Shown here: positions 15,201 to 25,427 of the stretch, piece by piece
Layout of the letters: the number at the start of each line of letters is the position of its first letter
Numbering within the stretch: position 1 is the stretch's first letter
Assembly: GCA_036877525.1 (NCBI GenBank)
Contig: JAZGTH010000075.1
Span: 3,033,501 to 3,097,500, forward strand
Origin: Chromobotia macracanthus
Lineage: Eukaryota; Chordata; Actinopteri; Cypriniformes; Botiidae
Reading direction: 5' to 3'
Length of the DNA stretch: 64,000 nt
Made by a program: the position numbers and the translations under genes
Notes under the pieces: generated by a model
What the model was told of the DNA's origin: nothing
The model's database searches: none
Seen by the model: only the letters and a program-made list of their open reading frames with translations

Positions 15201-15760
15201 TGATTCAGTGGTGGGAGATCCAGAGCTGCCACCAATCAAGAGGAGGAGTCAGAGGATGAGATGGACACTGCCCAGCAGAGTGATGAAGAGGACGAGTCAG
15301 AAGACTTCTCACCTAAAGTGAGTTCATCTCTACATCTCTCTGTTTTTATAACACAATGTTTTCAGGCCTGGAAAACAAACTCCTAAAATCATTGAGGAAT
15401 CATGAAAATGTTTATTGTAATGTATTATTTTTAAGATCTTGTTGGATGAATCTTGTGTTATTGGAGACATTTATACACAAAGTAGTTTTTATGTTAATTC
15501 CAAGGATTGTGAATATATAAATGAAAGTCACTTCAAAATGTTTTTAAGCATCCATCTAGTAATCCAAGTTTTTCTCTCTTCAAATAAAAAAAGCTCTTAA
15601 AGACATTTTATTTTTCCTGCTATGAAACGCTGGTGCCAAATATTCTCTCACGTTTTCCGACTCTTCCTATATTATTTTCTTGACAATTGAGAATGTGTGC
15701 CTAATAAAATTTGCTTTGTTTCAGGTGCGGAGAAAGGCCGGGAGAAGGGACCGAAGATGA
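231..15760 (+). CDS. pds5b: Cohesin-associated regulator PDS5 homolog B, 3' part (26 coding exons, 5' end outside window)
   Basis: PDS5B is a nuclear HEAT-repeat protein that binds the cohesin ring and helps WAPL and sororin set how long cohesin stays on DNA. Exons: 231-346, 435-529, 631-776, 1941-2092, 3746-3859, 4388-4469, 4565-4613, 4731-4870, 5246-5361, 5446-5551, 5954-6114, 6353-6476, 7239-7397, 8103-8171, 8494-8630, 8985-9108, 9800-10004, 10500-10614, 10819-10951, 11601-11720, 12189-12251, 12344-12486, 13614-14078, 14896-14994, 15209-15317, 15725-15760. All have AG/GT borders and compatible phases, and they sum to 3,378 nt (1,125 codons plus TGA). The reading starts at SNDNDERLQVVKLLAKMFG, about residue 280-300 of the roughly 1,450-residue human protein, and stays very similar through SFFTPGKPK. 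The tail (13614 on) is acidic and rich in RGR/RGRPPK AT-hook cores, which marks PDS5B rather than PDS5A. The upstream third is missing because the window starts inside an intron. Confidence 0.96.
777..1940 (+). other. pds5b intron, no gene seen
   Basis: AT-rich intron between the exon ending KERTLDKR and the exon starting WRVRKEAMMG. It holds a short TGTT run at about 1432-1450 and otherwise only unstructured sequence. The open frames near 1700-1930 have no splice-site support and no recognisable similarity. Confidence 0.6.
2093..3745 (+). other. pds5b intron, no gene seen
   Basis: Long intron between the exon ending IYYQNSIDD and the exon starting LLVERIFAQY. It has short A/T runs (for example a TA run at 3199-3210) and no coding block with both an acceptor and a donor. 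Confidence 0.6.
4196..4330 (+). mobile_element. tRNA-derived SINE (V-SINE-like), in a pds5b intron
   Basis: The 5' part has tRNA-like promoter boxes: an A-box-like stretch around TAGCTCATTGCG (4207-4218) and a B-box-like GGTCGTGGGTTCC (4233-4245). The 3' part (about 4290-4322) contains the stretch AAGTCGCTTTGGATAAAAGC followed by GTCTGCCAAATG, a tail shared by many fish SINEs. The copy ends 58 nt before the exon at 4388. Its first 14 bases recur inverted just after its end (see findings). Confidence 0.8.
5742..5803. repeat. AT-only low-complexity tract
   Basis: Alternating TAT/ATT units without G or C for about 60 nt in a pds5b intron, probably a decayed dinucleotide/trinucleotide microsatellite. 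Confidence 0.7.
11731..12033 (+). mobile_element. CCCAGCTAAC-ended short DNA transposon, copy 1
   Basis: Starts CCCAGTTAAC only 11 nt after a pds5b exon and ends GTTAGCTGGG. It carries the family's internal landmarks in order: TCCATTAAGT, a GTTCAAAACATCC block, GCTTGGTTATAAGAAC, TCTACTAACGTTACAGCAG. It fills much of the intron 11721-12188. No transposase frame is present. Confidence 0.8.
12487..13613 (+). other. pds5b intron with a CTGGCAAC-type minisatellite fragment
   Basis: Long intron before the large tail exon. At about 13487-13552 it contains a run of ACATAGCAA / CCCTGGCAAC / ACCCATAACA units of the kind repeated throughout fish genomes; a second copy lies at about 32014-32056. Nothing else in it looks coding. 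Confidence 0.55.
14600..14683. repeat. 15-bp perfect inverted repeat in a pds5b intron
   Basis: TCATGAATATTAATT at 14600-14614 is matched exactly by its reverse complement at 14669-14683. The homology extends imperfectly a few bases inward on both sides (ACCATG / CATGACC). Confidence 0.75.
15021..15178. repeat. GGGAATATAT tandem and imperfect inverted repeat
   Basis: A 10-nt unit GGGAATATAT is repeated between 15037 and 15060. About 80 nt later the sequence runs ATTCCCATAATATTCC and then GGAATATTTCC, partly complementary to the first block. It looks like an AT-rich interspersed element ending near CCCAGCTTTGCAACCC. Confidence 0.5.
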
Positions 15761-16500
15761 GTGCATCGTAACTTACCAAATGCAAGAGCAATTTGAGTTG
15801 GCTGTACTTGCGGATAAAAGTCCCGAAGAGTGATTGAACGGAAGTTTGGACTTATCGGAGCCATGCATCTGCTTCAGCTGTATTTTGCTGTCTTTTCTGT
15901 CATTGGCTTCCTACCCACCATGACTTGTGTTTCGTTTTTGTTACGTGTGCCGACCATGTGATCTTAATCTTATGAGAAAGATAATGTAAATAGTTTTGTT
16001 TTTGGGCTCTTATTTCCCCCCACCTGAGGTTAGGGAGGCAACTTGTATAGCTTTTACCTCCAGCTTTAAATATATTGCACCAGCTGATCTGTCCAAGTAA
16101 AGAAAAAAATCAACTTTTAGCAGTCCTGTGTCTGTTCTGTGTCCTCTGTATGTCATTCTGTACTGTGCTACATAAATAACCATTTTGTAGTTACTTTTTT
16201 ATTTGTTTGTCCTTTCTTTTTTAACCCTTCTCATTTGTGTATTTCTTATGTGCATGTGCAAATGTGCCTCTGCAGATAAAAGAAACACTGGTCTGATGAC
16301 GAATTCACATATTTGTTACTTTTTACAGCCCAGTATTGATTTTATCAGTGTTTGAAGCAGGGAGGGATGGTACAGAGATTTTGTTTTATTATTGGCTGTT
16401 TGTTGGGAAACAATTGAAGATACTCACCCCTCTCCACCACCTGAATCAGTTTTTCAGTCTGCTGAACCAATAAAATATTCTGTATAAATAAGTTTTTCGC
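15761..16500 (+). other. pds5b: pds5b 3' untranslated region
   Basis: After the TGA at 15758-15760 there is T-rich, GC-poor sequence with no further coding similarity. A canonical AATAAA lies at 16469-16474, so cleavage near 16490-16500 is likely. An earlier site around 16.1 kb cannot be excluded because A-rich motifs occur there. This is inference from motif and position. Confidence 0.7.
16469..16474 (+). terminator. pds5b polyadenylation signal AATAAA
   Basis: Exact AATAAA hexamer about 710 nt past the pds5b stop codon, followed by a T-rich stretch (16490-16520) of the kind found downstream of cleavage sites. Confidence 0.6.
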
Positions 16501-17139
16501 TATTCTTGTTTGTTTTAATGCCAGTGTTCTGATTTAGGCATTGAAACTGAGTTTTTTTTTTTAATTTTTTACATTAACTTGGTTATTAAAGATAATGGGT
16601 GAAATTCTAAACTTAACCGCGAAAGCAATCTTTCCCTAATTTTGAAAGCATAAGGACCCATTTGCCTTAATACATTTATGCAGAAACACTCTTTAAATCC
16701 ATTTGAGCACATTTAGAAAACTCCTGATGACTGCATAGTGGACTTGAATCTGAAATGTCTTTACAGGATCTGTTTTTCAGGGTAATTATTAACATTTTGT
16801 GTTGCAGGCATCAAAAATGTTTTCATGCACCTTGCGTCTGGCAAGCAGCTGTTGTGTGTCATTCTGTCAGTCTGCATTTAACAGCAAAATGAAGCAGCAG
16901 CATTAAATCTTTGTGCAGAGCAGCAATTTGCATGCATTTCTTACACACCCACACCATTAAAACGTATTGCCAACCGGAATTGAGTTTACACGAGCAAGAC
17001 GAAGACAAACTTCAGTCTTAAAGGCCATTTGCACGCTGTCGGTGGTCGTGTAATATCTTTAAAACTAAACCCCATCCACAGGTTTGATGAAAACGATGAT
17101 AGTCGAAACCAAGAGCAACATTTTCAGACGCAGCACGGT

Positions 17140-17735
17140 TGAATGTTTGTGCGGACGTCACGTGACCGAACCGACCAATGGCAGCGGCGGACGTTACGTC
17201 CGTCCAGCAGTCCGATTCACTTGAGGGAGTCGATTCGCTCGGACTCGTTTGAGTCGATTCGTTTGAATCACCATTATGAAGGCGTTTCCAGCGGTCCCGC
17301 ACGCAATTTTAATAATTTCTTTAATCACTTCCCGTTTACTATCACGGCTTAAGTTCTCAATAAGACCGAGCGGTTCTGTTTAAATAACATGTCGTTTATT
17401 TTTGTGCTTCCTTTGCGCACTTTTTGAGATCCGGATTGTGTTTCCGTGTGTCGTGGGAGTGAAAATAAAATGTTTACAAGATCCGTCCCCGCTTGAGGGT
17501 TGTAAACGCTTCGCGGTGAATCGGTTCAACAGAATCGGTTCGTGTGAATCATCAGCTCGGGATGGGGTGATCGTGTGTTTTTAACACGTTCGCCGGTTGC
17601 GCACGTTTAGTGTTGCGGGGTCGTTGTGTCGTCGCCGTCTTCGCTCGGATGACCGATTCCGGTAATGCCGTGAATTAAAGCTGCAGTCTCCCGTCGGACT
17701 GAATGAATCCGCGGCCGCTGACTTGACAAGGAAAG
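17140..17735 (+). promoter_or_regulatory. trmt9b: CpG-rich promoter and non-coding first exon, probably of trmt9b
   Basis: This is the clearest CpG-rich block between pds5b and trmt9b. It contains GACGTCACGTGACC (17154-17167; an overlapping CRE-like and E-box motif), CCAAT (17175-17179) and the palindrome GGACGTTACGTCC (17189-17201). A good splice donor, AAAG|GTAGGT, follows at 17735/17736, after GCGGCCGC. The next coding exon on this strand is trmt9b at 22144, so the block is best read as its promoter and 5'UTR exon. The start point of transcription cannot be placed from sequence. Confidence 0.6.
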
Positions 17736-19257
17736 GTAGGTTTGATGCACGGGATGCATGTGTCGTGCAAAACAAACATCGCATGCAACTTTCCCTGCAG
17801 TGCAAACGAACGGCCGTGCATTGAAAATATAAAGCGATGAGGGTGTGCTGAAAAGTGCATGACGATTATAATGATGGTAAAGTTCAAGTCTGGCGAGCTT
17901 TTCTGTTTTGTGGTGTCATGTTGCCTGAAAAGCATGAATAAATGAATAAACATGCGCTCAATTGTCCTGATAGTCTAAATGTTGCTTTAACTACTGATAT
18001 GATGTATTATATAGAGATGCCACAGGGTTTGAAGTCAAGTGCAGCACTCAGGTTTGTTTTAGGTTATTGGTTAGTTATCATTGTTGTGATGATGTTTTTT
18101 TAATACACATATTCAGCAGTGTGTATGTAGCTATACATTTCTAGATTAATGCTGGATTAATGTAATATTGCATTTAAAAGTATTTAGAGATGCTGTCTGT
18201 GCTGTATACAGTACAGTAGATACTGAAATATTTCAGTATGTTGAGCCCTATTACCAGATTTGTGTTTTAATATGACCGTACCATGGTATGATGTTATTTG
18301 GACCTGTACCAGTGGACCGGCTTGGAAATACATAATGTAAATACCATGGTATGTGAATATGGTAATCTATATACCAGGGTATATTTATTCTAAGGCCTTC
18401 TGAAAGCAGCAAACTATTGAAAGTTAAATCTCAACTGCTGCATCCATTACAGGAAGTTTGCTGAGTAAATATAAAGGATAAAACTCCATACTGTTCATCC
18501 GTGTTGATTCATTAGTATTGGGACAGAGCGGCTGTCTCTGTGTAACAGAATTGCTGTCTGGCAGGTATCGCTGCTTTCTAATTTTAGAAGCTGCTGTTCA
18601 GTATTCTCCCTACATCAGTTTGCAGCTGCTTACATAATGCCCGTCGAGCTGAGCATTGTAATGAATAGAGGGCACAATCAGATGTGATTGAGTCTTAACA
18701 GGGCTGCATGTGGCAAACGATGACGATGGTGCGCCCTTCCTCCATCCCTCTGTCAGTGGGCGGGATCTTAAAATAGTCTCTCTAATGAGGGACCCTCAGA
18801 GTTCCCGACAGCACTGGGAACCAGTTGTGGATGCAGATAGATTTTGTGTTTGTGGCAAGATGCTTTTAAACAACCGACGGGCTGGAGGAAGAAATTAATA
18901 TGACAGAAGTCACAGTTCAACAGTTGACATTCTGTATAAGGAGAGATTTAAGGCGTCAAATGTCTCTGGATTTGATGCAGCACATACTGGGCAACGTGCT
19001 TTTATTATTTTGCTTCCCTATAATAAGGCCAGAGAAACACAATAACTCTGGATCGACAGGAAGGGAGAGTGGCGTTGGGCCATAATAGATTGAGAGCAGA
19101 TGTTTTGTTATGGAGAGAGAATGTGTGTAAATCTGTTTTGAAATGCGCTTTTGTAAAATACTTGTAAGCAGTAAGGCACCTACAGATTTGACCACAGTAA
19201 CTAAAAACTAACATTAAACTAGATTTTTGCAGTTTCTGCAGAAAACATGAGAGATTA

Positions 19258-19495
19258 TTGCCTGTATTACTTTTTTGCTTCTGAGAAACACAAAAAAAGA
19301 TATTTTGAAGGACTTTGGTAACCAAATAACAGTGGCAACCTTTGCTTCCATTGTATGGACACAAAACCACTGAGACATTTTTCAAAATATCTTCTTTTGT
19401 GCTCCACAGAAGTCACATAGGTTTGAATGACTATGAATGAAGAGATTGAGTGGATGATGGACAAAATGTCACTTTTATCTGAGCTGTCCCTTTAA
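19258..19495. mobile_element. Palindromic TTAAAGGG-type MITE, partial copy a
   Basis: It contains the family landmarks CTTCTGAGAAACACAAAA, GGTAACCAAATAACAGTGG, TTGTATGGACACAAAACC and TTCAAAATATCTTCTTTTGT, and ends in CTGTCCCTTTAAG. The left terminus is eroded. Confidence 0.7.
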
Positions 19496-20558
19496 GTATG
19501 CAAGGATAAGAGTTTTGTCATTTTATTTCAATGATCTATTGTGCTATTAAAATAACCTTTAATTTGCTCTTCTGTCACGGGGCCTTTTTTCTAAATGGCA
19601 TCCCTGTTTTAATTTCCTAATTTTGCCCAGTGCACCACACACACCTTCTGTCACGGTTATAATAAACTGCATATACGATCAGCCCACATGCTGTTTCTCT
19701 TTTGGCTCGTCTCTGATTTGGGAACCGTGTAGTTTCCGCTTCAGGGCAGCGTGTGATTCAACTAAAAGAGCCTTTATGTCTTACATAACACATCTACCAC
19801 TAAATGTGTTATGTAAAACATCACCAAATCACTCGGGCTTTATTAAATAACCAGATCATGCTATTCTCAACCGAATACCCCTGAAGATCAGTTGCCCTTC
19901 ACAGTGACTTTCTGACAATACAATAAACCGCCAGTTATAGATTTTGGTCATTTATTGGTTGTTTGTTTAGTAGTATGGAACCTTTGAAATCTTTATTGTG
20001 TTGCATTTTCTGCTTTGCAGACCTCTCTCGGTTTACTGTTAGTCCACATGAAGGCTGCATTGATCGGCCGACCAGACTGTGAGATTATTGGCTGGACTTG
20101 AAATGCAGGAGAGTAGATAAGCATCGAATGTGGATTTGCTTTGATATGTTTTCTCATTGATCTGCGCCCTCAGTTCTCAACTCGCAACAACTCAAGCAGC
20201 TGAAAGGCAATTAGGTTAACAGATGAACATGTCCCTGACATTTTTTATGGATGCAGCTGCCTGAAGTTCCTACATTTCACACTCACATAAAATGCAATCT
20301 GACGTGCACTTCAAAATAAATTACGTGTGCATTTCCCATTGGCTGCAAGGCAGCAGAAAAATAGTGTTAAAGTTTTAGGTAAGATGAGCTGTGAGGCTTT
20401 ACTGCAGGAATGAATGCTGAATTAAATTGGCTTCCTTTTTCATGGCATACAGGAATGTACATGACTTCCACAGTCTTCACAGTGAGAAGGTGTCCACAGA
20501 TGATTAAATATATGAAAAACATTCAGGGCACATTGTGAAGGGGTCTATTTTTCAACAT

Positions 20559-20901
20559 CCCAGCTAACAGGGAACGTTCTCAATGTTGGCTAACATTTTC
20601 TAAATGTTGGCTCAAAGTTATCAAAACATTCTTACAGTAATGTTAGTAGAACCTTTTTCTAATGTATATATCATATATCAGCAACGTTATTCCTAAATAA
20701 TTAGTGGACTTTTTTAAAAACGTTACAAAAATATAAAATGTTTCAATAACGTTCTTTTAACCAAGCAATATTGTTAATACAATGTTTAAAAAACAACTTT
20801 TAGAGCGTAAAAACTTTTAAAATAATGTTTGTAATGTTTTGGTACTTGGAACAAAGAAAACGTTATGGAAACATTCTTACAACCTAAAATTGTTAGCTGT
20901 G
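20559..20901 (-). mobile_element. CCCAGCTAAC-ended short DNA transposon, copy 2
   Basis: Begins CCCAGCTAACAGGGAACG and ends GTTAGCTGTG, so it lies inverted relative to copy 1. It is flanked by AT on both sides (20557-20558 and 20902-20903), a possible 2-bp target duplication. Near full length. Confidence 0.8.
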
Positions 20902-21765
20902 ATCCTTCTTACTATGCAACAGTAGCAATACGTAAATAAATTAAAAGGGCATAAAATATTGATTAGAGTTCAATTTGTTTAATTTAGTGAGAAGAAATGG
21001 AGAGCAGAGCTTTGTAACAGACATTTAAGAATGAAATATGCAGTTTAGCAGTATTATATTCATTGACCATAAACATGATTGACCAATCAGAATAAAGACT
21101 TTCCAGATATTCAGTATGCAGTCAGTTATTAAAATGTAATCTGAAATTTCGTAAGCCTTAAAAAGGGCTAAAATTGTCTACAAAACAAAGTCTGAATGGC
21201 GTCTGTACTGTATGATAAAAGCTTCAGCTTAACTCCTTAATCAGCATGTTGAGTTTTATCAGCACACTGTTGCTTTTAAAGCCCTGTAATAAACACAACA
21301 CAAACCTGAAAGCTACTGCGTTCAGTCTGAAGAGCAGCGGTTAAATCACGAGCAAGCTTTTGGAAAACACATCAGAGGTGCAGAGTGCTTTGAAAAGCCA
21401 CGTCCACTCTGCATTTCAAACACAGGCAGGCTGCAGTGCGCCCTGACGCGCAGGCTGGTGCATGCCAATCGCAGACTGTTTCTGTTTACAGCGAGGAAGA
21501 TGCGTGTGTATGGACACCAGGAGAAATGATGAACGGCTGTGTTGATGATGCAGTGTGTTGTGTCTAAATAATGTGTAGCTGTGAGGAGTTGTGTGATGGC
21601 TGGTTGTGCTTGTGCAGTCGAGTCGCAGAACAGCAACAATTTATAAAATGGTTATAGGTGGACGGGATGAGAACACAATTAATCAGAAGCACCTCGTTTT
21701 CACAGCCATTTGCCGAATGATTTTAGCCGAAACCCAGCTAGCAATGAAATGGGAAGAGTATGTAG

Positions 21766-21930
21766 TGATAACACTGACGGGGAACGTTCTCAGAATGTTG
21801 GCTAACACTCTCTAAAGTTCTATTAAAGTTATCCAAAAACGTTCTTGCGTTAACGTTAGTAAAACTTATTTTAACATTATGTATCAACAATTGTATTCTT
21901 AAGTTGTTAGTGGAACGTTTTAAGAGGAAT
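21766..21930 (-). mobile_element. CCCAGCTAAC-family element, truncated copy 3
   Basis: The block GGGGAACGTTCTCAGAATG then TTGGCTAACACTCTCTAAAG matches the 3' half of the family in reverse orientation. It breaks off after a TTAAGTTGTTAGTGGAACG-like segment, so the other terminus is missing. Confidence 0.7.
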
Positions 21931-22143
21931 TAAAAGCAGCATCTATATTTATATCCTATATCCTAATTCATATGTGATTTATTTGCTGCTGTAGCCTTGT
22001 TAGTGAAGCAGCCACTCAGAGTGGTGCTTTTCTTTTCCTCATCTAATGCATGTTAATTAAGGGCAAAGGGACTGGATGTTTAGGTCTGATTGTGTCTGGC
22101 CTCTTCTCTCCTCCTCTGGCTATGTGGTAAAGATGCTCTACAG

Positions 22144-22161
22144 GGTTTAATAGAGAGCAGC
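22144..22161 (+). other. trmt9b: trmt9b 5'UTR part of first coding exon
   Basis: The acceptor CTCTACAG at 22136-22143 precedes 18 nt of leader (GGTTTAATAGAGAGCAGC) before the ATG. No other in-frame ATG lies between the acceptor and 22162, which fixes the start choice if this acceptor is used. The polypyrimidine tract is weak. Confidence 0.5.
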
Positions 22162-25100
22162 ATGGAGGAGGCTGCCAGCCAGCTGGAGAGAGACCATGTT
22201 CACAGCGTGTACGAGAGGATTGCGCCCTACTTCAATGACAGCCGGTACAAGGCTTGGCCCAAGGTCAAACAGTTTCTGCTGGAGCAGGAGCCCGGGAGCA
22301 TTGTGGCTGATGTAGGTAAGATCTCGCACTCAAGATCCTGGATCATCTCAGAACGGCAAAATGAACGTGCTTTTGGGTATACAGTCACGTTTGCTTTAAA
22401 AATGACTGTCATCACAGATCATCTAAAAATAAAAGCATTCATTCCCATTATCTTTTTTGTTGCGTTTGAAAAACACAATTAAGATAAATGGAACATTATC
22501 ATGCAGCCTTCGTCGAGGGCATGACTGCTTCCTTCGCAGTCACCTGAAAGAAATGCAATTTTTTAAAATAAAGTTTAATAAGAATAAACGGGAAGCAGAG
22601 TTATTACAGTACAATACAGAAAAACACTCCAGAGCTTTGTCCTTAAAAATGCATTTTATAGACTGAAAGTTAGAAGTTGCCTTACAGTTGTTATGTTTTC
22701 ATATATTGCAGGATGTGGCAATGGTAAATATCTGCACATTAATGAGAACATTTTTAAGTTGGGCTGTGATGTGTGTCGGCCGCTGGTGGACTCTGCATGG
22801 ACTCAGGGTCATGAGGTGCAGCTCTGCGACGGACTGTGCTTACCCTACAGAGACGGCTGCTTTGATGCAGTGCTCTCCATCGCAGGTAATGCACGTAATC
22901 ATCCAAATACATTTACACTAGAAGTTAAACAATACTTTTTTCCTTGTTAGATTCCAGTTCTCTAATTGATTAAAAATGCAAAGATTTAAGTTTTCACCCA
23001 CTTAAGACTTAGAAAAAACATCACCTACGTCTTGGCTGGCTTGAGATTAGGTAAATTAAAGATGCAATCTGTAACTTTTGTCTCTTTGTTACTGTCTGTT
23101 TAAAACATAAAAAATGACGTACTTACTTTACGTAGGTTGAAACCTAACTGACATTTCTTGGGCAATTGGACCCGACAGCTCAAATTATAAATCATTATTA
23201 TAAAGTTGCAGTCGTGATTTGGGGTAAGGAGATTATGCTGAACACTTATCTGTCATGTACTTGCTCAATAACTATAACAATTATTGTTTTTTAAGCAATA
23301 ATGTTACGGATTGCAGCCTAAAAACTGATCATAATAAAACAACATTATTAATCCTTGAGCACATTTTTGTTTTATTTGGATCAGTAAATGTCATGTTGAT
23401 GTAAAGGGCATATCTTCTGCTGATGTCTTTATAGCTTAAAAGGGCTGTAACAAAATCATTACCATAATGGTTTATTAAGGATTTCAGTCATATAGTCACA
23501 TTTCATCTGATACACCCAGATTAGCATAGCAGCCCCATGATCAAGCCATTTAACATCAATCGGCTTCTAGAGCTTCCATTAATCTGGAAAAGAGCTGTTA
23601 TGTAGGTGTATTTAAGCTCCACAAGACGTGGGGAACAAGAGGTGTTACTAGGTTACGGGAGATTAGCAGTTCTGGGAAGAGGTCTGGGAGTGTTTGTTGT
23701 CAGGATGTACAGCTGGGTCACCAGGCAACCCCTCGCGAATCCCCGGGGAGAAGATTTGTATGGCTGTTGATGAAATCAGGGTTTCATAATAGTTCATAAT
23801 CAACACTTTGTGAACACATGAAGCACGACAATGGTATGAATTGTGTTTCTGCATTGATTATGGTTTTAGATAATTTTGTGGAGTGGGAAACTGTCAATTA
23901 TATTTAAAGGGATAGTTTACCCATAAATACAATTATTTTGTCATTTACTAACCCTCATGTCATCCCAAACCTGAATAGTCTTTTTCCTCTGTGCAACACA
24001 ACAGAAGATATTTTGAGAAATGTGTGGTTTTGGGTTCATACAATGGAAGTCAATGGATGCCACTGTTGTTTGGTTACCAACATACTTCAAACTATCTTCT
24101 TTTGTGTTCCTCAGAAGCAAACAAAGTCACACAGGTTTGAAATGACATGAGGGTGAGTAAATGATGGAAGAATTTTCATTTTTGGGTGAACTATGCTTTT
24201 AAAATAGTAATTTATTTACCCTTGTTTCACACCAGAGTAATGTTCATTGCACATTAGAAAATTCAGAATTTCATGCTGTTCTTTTCCATACAATAAAAGC
24301 ATATTGCATTTACAAAACACCATAAAGCCTATATGGTTTGTGTACTATTTTCCAAATGTTCTAAAGATGTACATTGCATGTTTGGATCGAGATAAGGGTG
24401 AGTAAATTGGATTTTAATGTTTGGGTGCACTGTTTCTTTAAATGGCTGGACTGTAGATCTCTGACCTCTGATGAATCAAATTTCTTTCAATCGCTTAGTC
24501 ATCCACCACATGTCCACCAAAGAACGGCGTATCCGAGCAATAAAGGAGATGGCACGCACCCTACGTGTGGGAGGGAGGATCATGATCTACGTTTGGGCCA
24601 TGGAGCAGAAGAGGCGCAAGTTTGAGAAGCAGGACATCTTTGTTCCTTGGAACCCCAATCCTCCAGTATCTCCTGCCCTCAGAGAGCGAGGTGATGGAAC
24701 CGAAAGTGTCAGCGATGACACCGCCTCCAGCGACAAGCACAGGAAGGTGAAAAGCACATCGTCTATGGTGGACGAGGGTGACCTCAGCAGCCCCAGTCAA
24801 CAGAAGCAACAGAGGCTTTGGTTCTTCTCCAGGTCTTTGGATTCTGTGCTGGACTTCGGCAGCCTGACTGTGTCCAGGTCCACCTCCAGCACTTTCCAAA
24901 CACCTGTTGATGAAGCTGCGGAAAGCAAGAGCCTGCGAGCCAGTGGCAGGGGTCTAATCAGGCAGGTCTCAAACCTCTTTTCATCCTCCTCCAGAACCAG
25001 TCTTGAAGAAGACGTCTTCATCTCAGACCCCCACGAACAAGTCCACAGAAATAACAACAGCAATGCTAGTAATGGAAACGAGACCGTCCCTGTGGAGCTT

Positions 25101-25427
25101 GTCCATGATTGTTCCTCAGTTCCACTGCCTGACCTGGTGTCCTACCAAAGCAATGAAGAACACGAGGAGGTTGACAGAACAACAAACAGACAACAGCCCC
25201 TGCAGAGACAGGAAAGCACAACGTCTCTTAAAGAAACTGAGGGGATGAAAGAATGGAACGATGAACAGCTGAAGGACTCTTGTCTGAGGTACTACCATGT
25301 TTTCAGGGAAGGAGAACTGACGCAGTTGATTGAAAACCACATTGATGAGCTCCATGTTCTCCAAACCTACCTGGACCATGCAAACTGGTGTGTGGTGGCC
25401 GAGAAGATTCAAGTGTGGAAGATTTAA
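22162..25427 (+). CDS. trmt9b: Probable tRNA methyltransferase 9B (TRMT9B / KIAA1456)
   Basis: A member of the TRM9/ALKBH8 class of SAM-dependent methyltransferases. The yeast and ALKBH8 relatives finish wobble-uridine modification of tRNA; TRMT9B activity itself is less clear. Coding exons 22162-22315, 22712-22885 and 24499-25427 join in frame to 418 residues, close to the roughly 450 of human. The start is the ATG in MEEAASQLERDHVHSVYERI, followed by the family's YF..SR...WPKV. SAM motif I (VADVGCGNGKYL) is split by intron 1; DGLCLPYRDGCFDAVLSIAVIHH, with motifs further on, is split by intron 2. After VGGRIMIYVWAMEQ comes a roughly 200-residue Ser/Glu-rich insertion, then the conserved end RYYHVFREGEL...NWCVVAEKIQVWKI. 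The last exon alone encodes 309 residues. All key motifs look intact, so this is not a pseudogene. Confidence 0.93.
23058..23322. mobile_element. MITE with GCAATCYGTAAC inverted ends
   Basis: Starts AAGATGCAATCTGTAAC and ends GTTACGGATTGCAGCCT, which are inverted copies of each other. The interior CCGACAGCTCAAATTATAAA is shared with a partial copy at 44995-45176. It lies in trmt9b intron 2. Confidence 0.7.
23904..24203. mobile_element. Palindromic TTAAAGGG-type MITE, copy b
   Basis: Nearly full length: begins TTAAAGGGATAGTTTACCC and ends GGGTGAACTATGCTTTTAAA, with almost the whole body an inverted repeat (TTTACTAACCCTCATGTCAT against ATGACATGAGGGTGAGTAAA). It lies in trmt9b intron 2. Confidence 0.85.
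24396..24442. mobile_element. TTAAAGGG-type MITE, terminal fragment c
   Basis: ATAAGGGTGAGTAAATTGG followed by TTTGGGTGCACTGTTTCTTTAAA matches one arm of the palindromic family. It sits 57 nt before the last trmt9b exon. Confidence 0.6.

Larger units (their letters stand above)
13614..15317 (+). other. pds5b: pds5b C-terminal AT-hook and acidic tail (exons 13614-14078, 14896-14994, 15209-15317)
   Basis: These three exons encode a low-complexity nuclear tail. Six RGR-type basic cores can be read: RGRKRG, RGRKKA, RRGRPPK, RRGRRKA, RRGRKPR and a second RRGRPPK near 14950. The two RRGRPPK copies are full AT-hook cores of the HMGA type, which bind the minor groove of AT-rich DNA. A run of Glu/Asp codons (about 13975-14025) separates the first group from the rest, and a second acidic stretch follows at 15241-15310. 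Serine and threonine residues next to acidic residues are common, as in phosphorylated PDS5B tails. The GAG/GAA-rich run is a likely site of length variation. Confidence 0.85.
17736..22143 (+). other. Probable first intron of trmt9b
   Basis: No coding block is visible. It contains one palindromic TTAAAGGG-type element (about 19258-19495) and two copies of the CCCAGCTAAC family (20559-20901 and 21766-21930). The intron assignment depends on the inferred first exon at 17735. Confidence 0.5.

Noticed and set aside
24471..24498. Start of the last trmt9b exon at the ATG near 24471
   Set aside because: The acceptor CGCTTAG ending at 24498 restores VIHH of the methyltransferase motif, so the upstream ATG is intronic.
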